Assembly: GCA_944325195.1 (NCBI GenBank)
Contig: CALUZB010000004.1
Coordinates: 672,124-736,123, forward strand
DNA length: 64,000 nt
Reading direction: 5' to 3'
Source: an uncultured Desulfovibrionaceae bacterium
GTDB taxonomy: Bacteria > Desulfobacterota > Desulfovibrionia > Desulfovibrionales > Desulfovibrionaceae
Shown in pieces: positions 1 to 8,359 of this stretch. A program made the position numbers and the translations under genes. The notes under the pieces were generated by a model. That model made no database searches, was not told where the DNA came from, and worked only from the letters and a program-made list of their open reading frames with translations. Numbering within the stretch: position 1 is the stretch's first letter; each line of letters starts with the position of its first letter.

Positions 1-521
1 TGCTGAAAATCGAGCAGGAAACCGGCTGTAAGGTGGATATAGTGGTAATGGTTCAGGGCGATGAGCCGATGACTACCCCGGAAATGATCGATGCGGCGGT
101 TAAGCCGATGCTGGAAGACCCAAGTGTGAATGTGGTCAACCTCATGGCCGATATCCCTAGTGTGGAGGATTTTGAGAACCCCAACGAGGTCAAGGTGGTG
201 GTCAATCTCAAAAATGAGGCCCTTTATTTTTCCCGTGAGCCGGTTCCTTCCCGCAAAAAAGGGGTGGATCAGGTGCCGATGAAAAAGCAGGTGTGCATTA
301 TTCCTTTCAGGCGTGACTATCTGATGCATTATAACGCGTTGCCTGAAACTCCGCTGGAAATTATTGAATCCGTGGATATGATGCGCATTCTCGAACACGG
401 CGATAAGGTGTTGATGGTGCCTACCTGTGCCAGAACCCTCAGTGTAGACACGCCGGAAGATCGGGTTGCCGTTGAAGCCGCCATGCGGGCGGATCCTTTA
501 CTGAAGGCATATCTGAAATAG
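1..521 (+). CDS. KdsB-type CMP-sugar (3-deoxy-octulosonate-like) cytidylyltransferase, 5' end cut by window
   Basis: Only the C-terminal 172 residues are in the window; the open frame runs back to the left edge, so the gene starts outside. Visible motifs are QGDEP (nucleotide and sugar site) and ALYFSREPVP, both typical of 3-deoxy-manno-octulosonate cytidylyltransferases, which transfer CMP from CTP to a 3-deoxy sugar. A second, complete KdsB lies at 27570-28340 with the equivalent motifs QGDEP and ALYFSRSPIP, so this copy is probably specialised for the surface-polysaccharide cluster that follows rather than for core Kdo. The exact sugar cannot be read from sequence. Related CMP-sialate-type synthetases are the main alternative. 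Confidence 0.8.
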   Translation, partial: LKIEQETGCKVDIVVMVQGDEPMTTPEMIDAAVKPMLEDPSVNVVNLMADIPSVEDFENPNEVKVVVNLKNEALYFSREPVPSRKKGVDQVPMKKQVCIIPFRRDYLMHYNALPETPLEIIESVDMMRILEHGDKVLMVPTCARTLSVDTPEDRVAVEAAMRADPLLKAYLK

Positions 522-762
522 TTGGTGAGGGCGTAAAGCCATTACTCCCGATCGTGCGTAGTCCGGCACATGGGAGCGGACTTGAACAGCAACGGTTCAT
601 TCTTAAGGGGAATGGAAGTCAATGACTGCAACGCCGGGCAAGAGCCGGGGGGCATCAATGCCGCTGAGAATGAACTAAACCATGCTTTTCGGCGAGCTGT
701 TCCCCATAACTCGCCTTGCAGACAGTTTATGAAATGAGTTGTAAATAAAAGCGGAGAAACAT
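522..762. other. Intergenic region with one weak hairpin
   Basis: No convincing gene is present. CTCCC at 545-549 pairs with GGGAG at 572-576 and encloses GTGC (554-557) and GCAC (566-569), an interrupted hairpin just after the cytidylyltransferase stop. It lacks a T-run, so a terminator role is doubtful. The last bases carry GGAG at 753-756, the ribosome site of the next gene. Confidence 0.3.
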
Positions 763-1344
763 TTGAACCTCAGCACCAGAATACTGCTCCATATCAGGGA
801 GATTTACCGTTCTTTGTTCAGTTGGGTGCCGGCCGCTCCGGGCACAGTGCTGCGTTGGCTGGCGTTCAGGCCTCTGTTCAAAAGCAGTTCCTCATTCCGT
901 ATCGGGCCGGGTGTGTTTATTTTGGGGTTTAAAAACATCAGTTTGGGATATGGGGTTGCACTTAACCGCCACTCTTCGTTGACCGCCGACCGGGGATACA
1001 TCAACTTGGGCAATCAGGTATATCTGGGAGATTTCTCGATTATCTCCGGCGATGACGGAGAGGTGCGTATCGGCAATAACGTGCTCATCGGCCCCAACTG
1101 CCTGATCCAGGCGGCGAATCATCGTTTTGACCGGCTGGATGTGCCCATTATGGATCAGGGGCACATCAGCAACCGGGTGCTCATTGAGGATAATGTCTGG
1201 ATTGGCGGAAACGTCGTAATTTGTCCCGGCGCTCATATCGGCAGCGGCTGTGTAATTGGGGCCGGTGCAGTGGTGACCGGCACCATTCCGCCCAACGCCA
1301 TAGCGGTGGGAGTGCCGGCCAGAGTAATCAAATTCAGAGGCTGA
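763..1344 (+). CDS. Left-handed beta-helix (hexapeptide repeat) O-acetyltransferase
   Basis: A 193-residue protein starting at TTG with GGAG six bases upstream. The middle and end show hexapeptide-repeat turns (for example VYLGDFSIISG, VRIGNNVLIGPN, VWIGGNVVICPG, HIGSGCVIGAG) and finish with NAIAVGVPARVIKF, the usual C-terminus of the maltose/CysE/WbbJ-like acetyltransferases. The conserved AANHRFDR segment contains the likely catalytic His. It probably acetylates a sugar of the surface polysaccharide using acetyl-CoA. It lies inside a run of envelope-sugar genes, and the next gene starts 11 bases after its stop. The acceptor is unknown. Confidence 0.85.
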   Translation: MNLSTRILLHIREIYRSLFSWVPAAPGTVLRWLAFRPLFKSSSSFRIGPGVFILGFKNISLGYGVALNRHSSLTADRGYINLGNQVYLGDFSIISGDDGEVRIGNNVLIGPNCLIQAANHRFDRLDVPIMDQGHISNRVLIEDNVWIGGNVVICPGAHIGSGCVIGAGAVVTGTIPPNAIAVGVPARVIKFRG

Positions 1345-1355
1345 TAGAGGCGGAT

Positions 1356-2258
1356 ATGAAAATTGCTGTTACCACTTCCAGTTTCGGGAAGTTCTCGTCG
1401 GAACCGTTAGAACTGTTGCGTCGGCACGGCCTGAAAGTAGTTTTGAACCCATATGGGCGTACCCTGCAACCTGCTGAAATCGGGGAAATGTTGGCCGGGT
1501 GTACGGGGGTAATTGCCGGTACAGAGAAATATACAGCGGATATTTTGGCGGAATTGCCGGAATTGAGGGTTATTTCCCGTTGCGGGACCGGCATGGACAG
1601 CATTGACCTCAATGCAGCCAGGAGCTCGGGCATTTTGGTGAAAAACACCCCGGACGCTCCAACAGAAGCAGTGGCGGAATTGGTGCTGGGGCTGGCCTTT
1701 GATCTGGCTCGCGGCATCAGCCGTCAGGATCGGGCTGTTCGGGCCGGAAAATGGCAAAAACAAATGGGGGGACTGGTTTCCGCCCTGAATGTGGGTATCG
1801 TGGGTATGGGGCGCATCGGACGCTCTGTTGAGGCGAAGTTCCGGGCCTTGGGAGCTGTATGCGCCTATAGCGATCCATTTGTGCCGGACGGACCTTGCCG
1901 CCGAATGGAGCTGGAGGAATTGCTGGCCTGGGCGGATTTGCTTACTCTGCATGTGCCGGGCGGCGATAAGCCGTTGCTGGGGCAAAAGGAATTGCAATTA
2001 CTGAAAGAAGGAGCATTTATTATTAACTGTTCGCGCGGTGGAGTGGTGGATGAATCCGCCCTGTATGAATGCCTGACCACAGGTTCTTTGGGTGCCGCTG
2101 CCCTGGACGTGTTTGAGCAAGAGCCTTACTTCGGGCCTCTGAGTAAGTTGGATAATGTAATTTTAACTCCGCATATCGGCTCGTACGCGCGGCAAGCGCG
2201 CGTGGCAATGGAACAGGCGGCGGCCGTCAATTTGCTGGAAGCTTTGGAAATAGATTAA
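1356..2258 (+). CDS. D-isomer-specific 2-hydroxyacid dehydrogenase (phosphoglycerate dehydrogenase-like)
   Basis: A 300-residue NAD-dependent dehydrogenase. The open frame extends further 5', but that part overlaps the previous gene; ATG 1356 after GAGGCGG gives the normal N-terminus. It has the nucleotide-binding loop VGMGRIG, the substrate-binding Arg in SRCGTGMDSID, the FEQEP Glu and the catalytic His in LTPHIG, so all active-site residues are present. It lacks the C-terminal ACT/ASB domains of serine-pathway SerA. Its place between an acetyltransferase and a HAD phosphatase suggests it oxidises or reduces a 2-hydroxy/2-keto sugar acid for the polysaccharide; that role is inference. Confidence 0.85.
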   Translation: MKIAVTTSSFGKFSSEPLELLRRHGLKVVLNPYGRTLQPAEIGEMLAGCTGVIAGTEKYTADILAELPELRVISRCGTGMDSIDLNAARSSGILVKNTPDAPTEAVAELVLGLAFDLARGISRQDRAVRAGKWQKQMGGLVSALNVGIVGMGRIGRSVEAKFRALGAVCAYSDPFVPDGPCRRMELEELLAWADLLTLHVPGGDKPLLGQKELQLLKEGAFIINCSRGGVVDESALYECLTTGSLGAAALDVFEQEPYFGPLSKLDNVILTPHIGSYARQARVAMEQAAAVNLLEALEID

Positions 2259-2512
2259 ATTAGGACGGGCAGTTGTCGGAGTTGTATTGCAGCCTTTGGT
2301 GCCCGGCCCGGCAGCAAAAGAGTATCATTTTGAGGAAAGTTGCCGGAAAGCTATTAATTTAATATAAGCTTGCAGGTTTGCTCTAAGCTGTTATAAGTAA
2401 TAATTATGTATTGTGGTCTGGAGTGCATGGGAATTAATCTGCCCGGGAGGGAACATCGCGCCTGTTGTCTCTCTCCGGCGTTTGCCCGGTTCAGTGCGGC
2501 TTTGGTGAGGCT
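2259..2512. other. Intergenic region with fragment of a dispersed repeat
   Basis: No gene seen. TGCTCTAAGCTGTT at 2379-2392 resembles the box sequence of the dispersed repeat near 50776-50821, with an AG dinucleotide missing. TTTGCCCGGTTCAG at 2481-2494 occurs again at 6650-6663, after rfbF. Parts are AT-rich (2353-2412) and could hold a promoter, but I cannot place one. Confidence 0.3.
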
Positions 2513-3151
2513 ATGTTTTTTTCCGCTATAGTCTTTGATTTTGATGGTGTAATTGTTGAAAGCACCGACGTTAAAACATCTGCTTTTTATGAGCTGGCCC
2601 TGCCTTGGGGTGAAGTTGCCGCAAAACAAATGCGGGAATATCATCTTGCGCATTTTGGAGTCAGTCGATTTATAAAATTTGAATGGTTTTTCCGGAACAT
2701 ACTGGGTAAAAATATCACTCCTGGGGAAAACCAGGCATTAAGTGAACAGTTTGCGGCCCTTTGCCTGGAAAAAATTTTGGATGCCCCTATGGTGCCGGGA
2801 TTTACAGATGTAATAAGTTTGGCATATGGGCATTGTCCTCTATACGTCGCTTCTGCATCACCACAGCCTGAATTGGAACAAGTGCTTGAAAAGCGGGATT
2901 TGAGCAAATTCTTTAAAGCTATATACGGCTTTCCACCAAAAAAGAGCGAAAGTCTGCAACGAATAGTTGATGGTTTGCAACTTGACCCCACAACAGTTCT
3001 GATGGTTGGCGACAGCCCGTGGGACCTGGCGGCGGCTGAAGAGGTTGGAACAAATTTTTATGGCAGGGGTAAACAGTTTGAAAGCAGCGGGTATCCATGG
3101 GGCGAAGACCTGAGAAACCTGGCCGTGAGTTTGGCTGAAAAGTCGGCTTGA
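2513..3151 (+). CDS. HAD-superfamily phosphatase
   Basis: A 212-residue protein; ATG 2513 follows GGTGAGG and gives the standard HAD N-terminus. Motif I is DFDGVIVES (nucleophile Asp and acid/base Asp), motif II lies around VASASPQ, and motif IV is MVGDSPWDLAAA with the metal-binding Asp. A helical cap domain occupies roughly residues 20-90, as in phosphoglycolate phosphatase and beta-phosphoglucomutase relatives. In this polysaccharide cluster it most likely removes phosphate from a sugar phosphate before nucleotide activation. This parallels KdsC in the Kdo pathway, although it is not KdsC-like in sequence class (it carries a C1 cap). Substrate unknown. Confidence 0.82.
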   Translation: MFFSAIVFDFDGVIVESTDVKTSAFYELALPWGEVAAKQMREYHLAHFGVSRFIKFEWFFRNILGKNITPGENQALSEQFAALCLEKILDAPMVPGFTDVISLAYGHCPLYVASASPQPELEQVLEKRDLSKFFKAIYGFPPKKSESLQRIVDGLQLDPTTVLMVGDSPWDLAAAEEVGTNFYGRGKQFESSGYPWGEDLRNLAVSLAEKSA

Positions 3152-3227
3152 CTGTAATTTGCAAACAGCCGCTGTTCGTCTGAGCAAGTAGCTGAACGCG
3201 GCAACATATTAGGCAGGAGGTGATCCT

Positions 3228-4163
3228 GTGGCTGACTATCTCGTAACCGGAGTAGGCGGCTTCATCGGAGCGGCGGTTGCAGCCCGGCTTTTGCAGGGCG
3301 GACACACTGTGGTTGGAGTTGACAATCTGACTACCGGATATGTTGACAATATCCCGCCCGGAACAGAGTTTTTTAAATCTGATTGTCAGGACGCTACACT
3401 TTATGAGCGTCTCCCGGAGCGCAAGTACGAGGCAATTCTGCATATCGCAGGGCAAAGCAGTGGAGAAATCAGCTTTGATGATCCGGTTTATGATCTCCGC
3501 ACCAATGCTGAATCAACCCTGCACCTGCTTAAATTTGCTTTGAAAGTGGGTTGTTCCCGCATGGTTTACGCCAGCACCATGAGTGTTTACGGAATGCATC
3601 CTGACTGCCCGACAAAAGAAAGCGATCCCTGTTTTCCCCACTCTTTTTATGGGGTTGGAAAACTGGCCTCTGAGCACTATTTGCGCCTTTACGAGCAGTA
3701 TGGGGTGGCCTCAACTGCTCTTCGCCTGTTCAACGTGTATGGTCCAGGTCAGAATATGTCCAATTTGCGCCAAGGCATGGTCAGTATTTTCATGGCAATG
3801 ATGCTTGCCGATAATTACGTGCATGTCAAAGGTTCGCCGGACCGTTACCGCGATTTCGTATATATTGATGATGTTGTCGATGCCTTTATGCTTAGTTTAC
3901 AGAACCCGGCCGCCAAGGGAGGCGTGTTCAATATTGCCGGCAGCGGAAAAGTTACGGTCGGACAACTTATTGATAAAATGACAGCCCTTCATTCTCATAA
4001 AACAGAGGTCAGATTCGAAGGCAGTACGGCCGGTGATATCCCCGGCATATACGCTGACCTGAGCCATTCCGCCAAGGTGCTGGGCTATTTCCCCAAGGTA
4101 AGTCTGGATCACGGGCTGGCCAGGATGTATGCCTGGGCCGCTAAGGCTATGGCGGAGAAGTAA
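3228..4163 (+). CDS. NAD(P)-dependent sugar epimerase/dehydratase (extended SDR)
   Basis: A 311-residue extended short-chain dehydrogenase. It starts at GTG 3228 behind a near-perfect AGGAGGTGAT ribosome site. The Rossmann motif is VTGVGGFIG, the catalytic Tyr-Lys pair is in SFYGVGK, and the Ser is in YASTMSVYG. The C-terminal half (RYRDFVYIDDVVDA, FNIAGSG) is the usual nucleotide-sugar-binding part of GalE/WbpP-type enzymes. It probably epimerises or dehydrates an NDP-hexose for the polysaccharide. The following gene is 22 bases downstream. Sequence does not distinguish 4-epimerase from 4,6-dehydratase with certainty. Confidence 0.85.
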   Translation: MADYLVTGVGGFIGAAVAARLLQGGHTVVGVDNLTTGYVDNIPPGTEFFKSDCQDATLYERLPERKYEAILHIAGQSSGEISFDDPVYDLRTNAESTLHLLKFALKVGCSRMVYASTMSVYGMHPDCPTKESDPCFPHSFYGVGKLASEHYLRLYEQYGVASTALRLFNVYGPGQNMSNLRQGMVSIFMAMMLADNYVHVKGSPDRYRDFVYIDDVVDAFMLSLQNPAAKGGVFNIAGSGKVTVGQLIDKMTALHSHKTEVRFEGSTAGDIPGIYADLSHSAKVLGYFPKVSLDHGLARMYAWAAKAMAEK

Positions 4164-4185
4164 ACATTCAAACCGCAGGTATACC

Positions 4186-5820
4186 ATGAACCCGATAGGC
4201 AAGAGCAAAGAGTTGTTTGACGAGTTGAGCCGGATAAACAAAATGGCCTATGCCGACACCGTTCATCTGGCTAATCATGTGCTTTCCAAGACCCCTTGTT
4301 GCGGCATGTGGGAACGTTATGAGCGCAATATACCGCCACCGCAGTTTACCAGATTGCAAGTAGCGTTTAAGGTGATGCGTACCTGGATTGTGCATGCGGC
4401 AGTAATAGGGTTAATGATGCTTGCGCGCCTTGCCCAATTGCGCACGGGTATGAACAATGTCAGACGTATAAACAAAAAAATCCATAAATTCACGCTTGTT
4501 GACGTTTTTATCCTCATTAACAAGGTCCTTGATGAAAAAAAGTTTAAGGATCCGTATCTTCCCGGTCTGACTGATGTCCTTCAGAAAAAAGGTTATAATG
4601 TTGCAATCCTGGCCCGGTTTTATGGAACCCGTAATCCCCGTAGCTTACGGCGTGCTTTCACTATTCTGAAAAAGAACAATATCCCGATAATTACAGAGTA
4701 TGAGCTGTTTACCGCTGCTGATTGGTTGGATTTGATTAAATTCGGTTTCGTCTTTCCAATCAGAACCTTGTCGCTTGTCGGTAAATTAGAACGTGAGGAA
4801 CAACTGAGCCGACTTTCCAGCCGGGAATCCGACTTGAATCAGGAGCATTATTCGCCTCTGGCCTATATTTCAGCTTCATTAATTCAATGTCTCGGGCAAA
4901 ATTATCTGTCCGGAGAAGCCAGGCGCTTGGCTGCTAAGCGACTTGCAAAGATTCTGCCGCCTGATTCCAGAATTATCGGCTGGTACGAAAACCAGACTGT
5001 TGATAAATGTTTTTACCGTGGCCTTGCTGATGCAGGTGCGGAGTTTTCCACGATTGGGGCGCAGTTGTTTACCTGGCCTGCCGAGTTGCTGAACAACCAT
5101 GCTGACCCGGCAGATGGGCTGCACCGGGCGGTTCCTGAAACTGTTTTGGTAAATGGCCCGTATTTTCTGCCTGCCCCTTCCAGGCAGGAAGAAGACCAAA
5201 CCGGCTTCTCTGTGGAAGTACCGGGTTTAAAGCCGTATATTCCCTATCCTGACGGGCCGGAATATCGAATTGGCCCTTCTTTGCGTTATAAAGATTTGTT
5301 TGAGACGGAAATTGACCCGGATCCGGACGCTCCCGTCCTGATGCTCCTGTCTTATCATCGAGAAGAAACTGAACGGGTACTCGCCTTTGCCAAGCCGCTT
5401 GCGGAAAAAGGTGTGAAGTTGGCTATCCGTTTTCACCCCGCCACCAATTTACAGGAATTTAAGCACATGTTGCCTGTAAACTATTCACTGGCTTCAGGGC
5501 CTCTTCAAAGCGTAATGCGGGAAGCGTCCATGGTCATTGGCTCCGGCTCCGGTACTCTGGCTGAAGCAGTGTGTATGGGGTTACCGGTTATTGCCGTAAA
5601 GGCCAAGGACGGTACCGGTTTAAACTACTTGCCTGACTACGGGAAAGGAGAACTGTGGGAATGCATCAGTAGTGTGGAAGAGTTCCAGGCGGCCAGCGAA
5701 AAGTTGCTTGAAGCGTTGAAGTCCAGTAAAGCGAGCCGGCAAGAAAGAATAAACGCCTTCAGAAGTCTTTTATTTACTAAACCGGATGAAGAAAAGATTA
5801 TCCAGTCATTTGAGTTATAG
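4186..5820 (+). CDS. Glycosyltransferase-like surface-polysaccharide biosynthesis protein
   Basis: A 544-residue protein; ATG 4186 is preferred because the longer frame overlaps the epimerase gene. The N-terminal 100 residues are basic with one hydrophobic stretch, suggesting membrane association. The C-terminal third carries VLMLLSYHREE, the phosphate-contacting RFHP motif and GSGSGTLAEAVCMGLPVI. This GT-B-like nucleotide-sugar site resembles those of capsule transferases and surface carbohydrate biosynthesis proteins. IIGWYENQ and SVAL-type stretches in the middle resemble proteins annotated as capsule polysaccharide synthesis. Donor and acceptor are unknown. It is followed without a gap by the RfbF homologue, so they are probably co-translated. 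Confidence 0.6.
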   Translation: MNPIGKSKELFDELSRINKMAYADTVHLANHVLSKTPCCGMWERYERNIPPPQFTRLQVAFKVMRTWIVHAAVIGLMMLARLAQLRTGMNNVRRINKKIHKFTLVDVFILINKVLDEKKFKDPYLPGLTDVLQKKGYNVAILARFYGTRNPRSLRRAFTILKKNNIPIITEYELFTAADWLDLIKFGFVFPIRTLSLVGKLEREEQLSRLSSRESDLNQEHYSPLAYISASLIQCLGQNYLSGEARRLAAKRLAKILPPDSRIIGWYENQTVDKCFYRGLADAGAEFSTIGAQLFTWPAELLNNHADPADGLHRAVPETVLVNGPYFLPAPSRQEEDQTGFSVEVPGLKPYIPYPDGPEYRIGPSLRYKDLFETEIDPDPDAPVLMLLSYHREETERVLAFAKPLAEKGVKLAIRFHPATNLQEFKHMLPVNYSLASGPLQSVMREASMVIGSGSGTLAEAVCMGLPVIAVKAKDGTGLNYLPDYGKGELWECISSVEEFQAASEKLLEALKSSKASRQERINAFRSLLFTKPDEEKIIQSFEL

Positions 5821-5821
5821 T

Positions 5822-6610
5822 ATGGAAAATATGAAAGTAGTGATCCTTTGCGGGGGCAAGGGAACAAGGCTGCGGGAAGAAACAGAATTTAAACCAAAGC
5901 CCATGGTAGAAGTAGGCGGCTACCCGATAGTCTGGCACATCATGCACTGTTATGCCCGTTATGGGTTCAGGGATTTCATTCTGGCCCTCGGATACAAAGC
6001 TGAGGTGGCTAAAGAATACTTTTATCATTACAGAATGCGCAATTCCGATTTTACCATAGATCTGGGCAATGGCGATTTGACCACTCACGGGCACAGCAGC
6101 GGTTTTAATTGTGAAGATTGGCGGGTAACCTTATGTGATACCGGTGAGGATACTTTGAAAGGAGCGCGGATTAAGCGGGTAGCCAAGCACATTGATACTG
6201 ATCGGTTTATGGTAACTTACGGAGACGGCGTGGCCAACATTGATATAGAGCGCTTGGTTCAGTTTCATAAAAGCAGCGGTAAAATCGGAACATTTACCGG
6301 AGTGCGCATGCCCTCTCGATTCGGCACAGTAAAAACCGATGCGGCCGGCAATATCATCTCCTGGCAGGAAAAGCCTATCCTGGATGAATATATCAACTGC
6401 GGCTTTTTTGTGTTCAAACGTGCATTTTTGGAATATCTGTCGGAAGACGAGACTTGTGATCTGGAAAAAGAACCCATGGAAAAGTTGGCGGCACAAGGCG
6501 AATTGTCTATGTACCCGCATGACGGCTTCTGGCAATGTATGGATACGTTGCGCGATCACCAGTTGTTGAGCCGGCTTTGGGACTCTGGGGAAAGACCTTG
6601 GACAAAATGA
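5822..6610 (+). CDS. rfbF: Glucose-1-phosphate cytidylyltransferase
   Basis: A 262-residue nucleotidyltransferase that makes CDP-glucose from CTP and glucose 1-phosphate, the first step to CDP-linked deoxyhexoses. Motifs include ILCGGKGTRL, KPKPMVEVGGYPI, VTYGDGVANID and MPSRFGTVKTD, all close to the RfbF/AscA family. ATG 5822 follows one base after the previous stop; ATG 5831 is an alternative giving the usual MKVVIL start. No CDP-glucose 4,6-dehydratase (RfbG) or later enzyme follows in this window, so the product must be used by genes elsewhere or directly by the cluster's transferase. Confidence 0.93.
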   Translation: MENMKVVILCGGKGTRLREETEFKPKPMVEVGGYPIVWHIMHCYARYGFRDFILALGYKAEVAKEYFYHYRMRNSDFTIDLGNGDLTTHGHSSGFNCEDWRVTLCDTGEDTLKGARIKRVAKHIDTDRFMVTYGDGVANIDIERLVQFHKSSGKIGTFTGVRMPSRFGTVKTDAAGNIISWQEKPILDEYINCGFFVFKRAFLEYLSEDETCDLEKEPMEKLAAQGELSMYPHDGFWQCMDTLRDHQLLSRLWDSGERPWTK

Positions 6611-6954
6611 CGGGTGACTTCACCGGTTGAGTTGGTGAATAACATGCCTTTTGCCCGGTTCAGCGTGCGCTGGGGCCATATTCTGCGGACTGTGAGCTGG
6701 CTAAGCTATGTACCCGTGGCAGCTTGCCTTGCGGGAACAGGGTGGCTCTGAAGATATATATAATTGCAATGTAGTAAGCAATTTGACCTGTACATAAACG
6801 TCTGTTGGTTTTAAGTATGGCCGGGTGTGCAGAGGCTGTACCAGACTACGGTGAATGGATGACTGTTTTAACCGGGAAAGTGGGGGATAAGACGAGTATG
6901 GATGCTAAGGCATTGCAACTCATAAACTCGTAAAACATTTTGACAGGAGTGGCA
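6611..6954. other. Intergenic region, small hairpins only
   Basis: Nothing gene-like. Just after rfbF two hairpins compete: GGTGA (6613-6617) with TCACC (6620-6624), and TTCACC (6619-6624) with GGTGAA (6634-6639). Neither has a T-tail. A 14-base word shared with 2481-2494 sits at 6650-6663. TATAAT is seen at 6759-6764 without a matching -35 box. Confidence 0.3.
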
Positions 6955-7524
6955 ATGGGCGAGTTTACTTTCAGCCTCAGCGGTAATGAGAGATTGTATT
7001 TAAAAGACTTAGTCAAGTGGACCCTGCTCTATTACTTTGAACGCGGCGGCAATCCTTCCGTAAGAGAGATTCCGGCGCCCCCGGAAGGATCCCGTTTGTA
7101 TGATGAGTTGGGAGCATTTGTTACTTTGACCAAAGGCGGTCAGCTCAGAGGCTGCATCGGGCAGATTATCGGACGCGGTCCGCTGTACCTTACGGTAGCG
7201 CAGATGGCTGTGGCTGCGGCATTCAACGACCACCGCTTCCCCCCTTTGCATGTGGACGAAATGGAAAACCTGGAGTGGGAAATATCAGTAATGGGGCCGA
7301 TCTTGCCCTGCCAGGATGTGGAGAAAATTGTTATCGGCAGACATGGACTGATTATTGTGAAAGGAAACTCCCAAGGCTTGCTGTTGCCGCAGGTTGCGGC
7401 TGACCGGAACTGGACTGTTGAGCTGTTTTTGGAAAATTTATGCCGCAAAGCCGGTTTGGAGCCGGAGGATTGGAAATTGCCCGATGCCCAGATTTATTGC
7501 TTTGAGTGTGTGGTTGTGGAATAA
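6955..7524 (+). CDS. AMMECR1-domain protein (AmmeMemoRadiSam system A type)
   Basis: A 189-residue protein with ATG 6955 placed six bases after AGGAG. It carries the signature LRGCIGQI and the segment AAFNDHRFPPL of AMMECR1 domains, spanning nearly the whole protein. The family is widespread, and its bacterial members co-occur with Memo-like proteins and a radical SAM enzyme in the so-called AmmeMemoRadiSam set; its chemistry is unsettled. A Memo-family gene lies in the same window at 30880-31707 but not next to this one. No radical SAM partner is in the window. The gene stands alone, with about 300 bases of non-coding DNA on both sides. Confidence 0.9.
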   Translation: MGEFTFSLSGNERLYLKDLVKWTLLYYFERGGNPSVREIPAPPEGSRLYDELGAFVTLTKGGQLRGCIGQIIGRGPLYLTVAQMAVAAAFNDHRFPPLHVDEMENLEWEISVMGPILPCQDVEKIVIGRHGLIIVKGNSQGLLLPQVAADRNWTVELFLENLCRKAGLEPEDWKLPDAQIYCFECVVVE

Positions 7525-7825
7525 AAATCGAATGCAATCCTTCCGGGTGGGATCCGTGATAGTCGTGCCTGGTGGGGCTTTTATAGATTGCTTTTCCATG
7601 AAATAACTTCATTTTCTGATTAATTATGGTTCCTACCCAGTTAATCAGGTTTGAAAGGTATGCCCTGTGGCTGGAATTAAACAATACTGATGCAATGCCT
7701 GAGCAAAGATATCGCCCACGCCGGAACTGAAAAACTGCTTTTTTTGATGCAGGCAGCGTGATGATTGAAATGTATAACATTTTAATCTGAGAATGTTCTG
7801 ATATGATTTAAGGGTTAACTTATTT
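7525..7825. other. Intergenic region upstream of bioY with an 8-bp inverted repeat
   Basis: CTGATTAA at 7616-7623 and TTAATCAG at 7641-7648 form a perfect inverted repeat with a 17-base loop. TATGAT at 7802-7807 could be a -10 box for bioY, but no good -35 box is visible. I looked for a BirA-type operator and did not find one. No gene seen. Confidence 0.35.
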
Positions 7826-8359
7826 ATGTCCGAGTTTTATTCCCTTTATCGTTTGGTCTGGGCAGGGCTGATGGCTGCACTGATCAGTGTGGGCGCCTTT
7901 ATTTCCATACCATTGCCGGTAAGCCCGGTACCCATTACTTTGCAAGATATGTTTCTGGCTCTTACCGGATTGATCCTGGGGCGCAAATATGGGTTGCTCG
8001 CTCTTCTGCTGTACCTGGCGGCCGGAACATCTGGCTTGCCGGTTTTCTCTGGCGGTAAAGGCGGAGTAGCTGTTTTGCTTGGTCCCACTTCCGGTTATTT
8101 TTTGGGGTTTGCCTTGGTTGTGCTCGCGGCTGGTTGGGTCAGGAGAAGAAGCTTGTGGCTGGCCGGCATCGTAGTGTTCATTGCTACAATGGTTATGCTT
8201 TGTATGGGGGCGTTGCGTTTGGGGCATTTTATGGATATCTCTCCGATGCAGGCTTTACTGGTTGGATTTTTGCCTTTTATACCTGGCTCATTGTTTAAAG
8301 TCCCGGCAGCGATTATAATTTATAAGTCCATGCGGGAGCATCAGCTTGGACCCAAATGA
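7826..8359 (+). CDS. bioY: Biotin transporter substrate-binding subunit BioY
   Basis: A 177-residue, very hydrophobic protein with about six membrane segments, the S-component of an ECF-type biotin importer. Characteristic stretches are IPLPVSPVPITLQ near the N-terminus and GGKGG followed by LLGPTSGYFLGF. The start ATG has only a weak, distant ribosome site (AAGGG). Its stop overlaps the start of the ATPase gene by four bases (ATGA), so the two are translationally coupled. The transmembrane coupling protein BioN is not encoded next to them. BioY alone can import biotin slowly in some bacteria, or a shared EcfT may be used. Confidence 0.95.
   Translation: MSEFYSLYRLVWAGLMAALISVGAFISIPLPVSPVPITLQDMFLALTGLILGRKYGLLALLLYLAAGTSGLPVFSGGKGGVAVLLGPTSGYFLGFALVVLAAGWVRRRSLWLAGIVVFIATMVMLCMGALRLGHFMDISPMQALLVGFLPFIPGSLFKVPAAIIIYKSMREHQLGPK

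Noticed and set aside
1221..1355. Longer N-terminus of the hydroxyacid dehydrogenase
   Set aside because: It overlaps the acetyltransferase gene out of frame; ATG 1356 has a ribosome site and the family N-terminus.
7760..7825. Possible BirA operator before bioY
   Set aside because: A GGTTAAC-like half-site exists, but there is no inverted partner at the expected distance.
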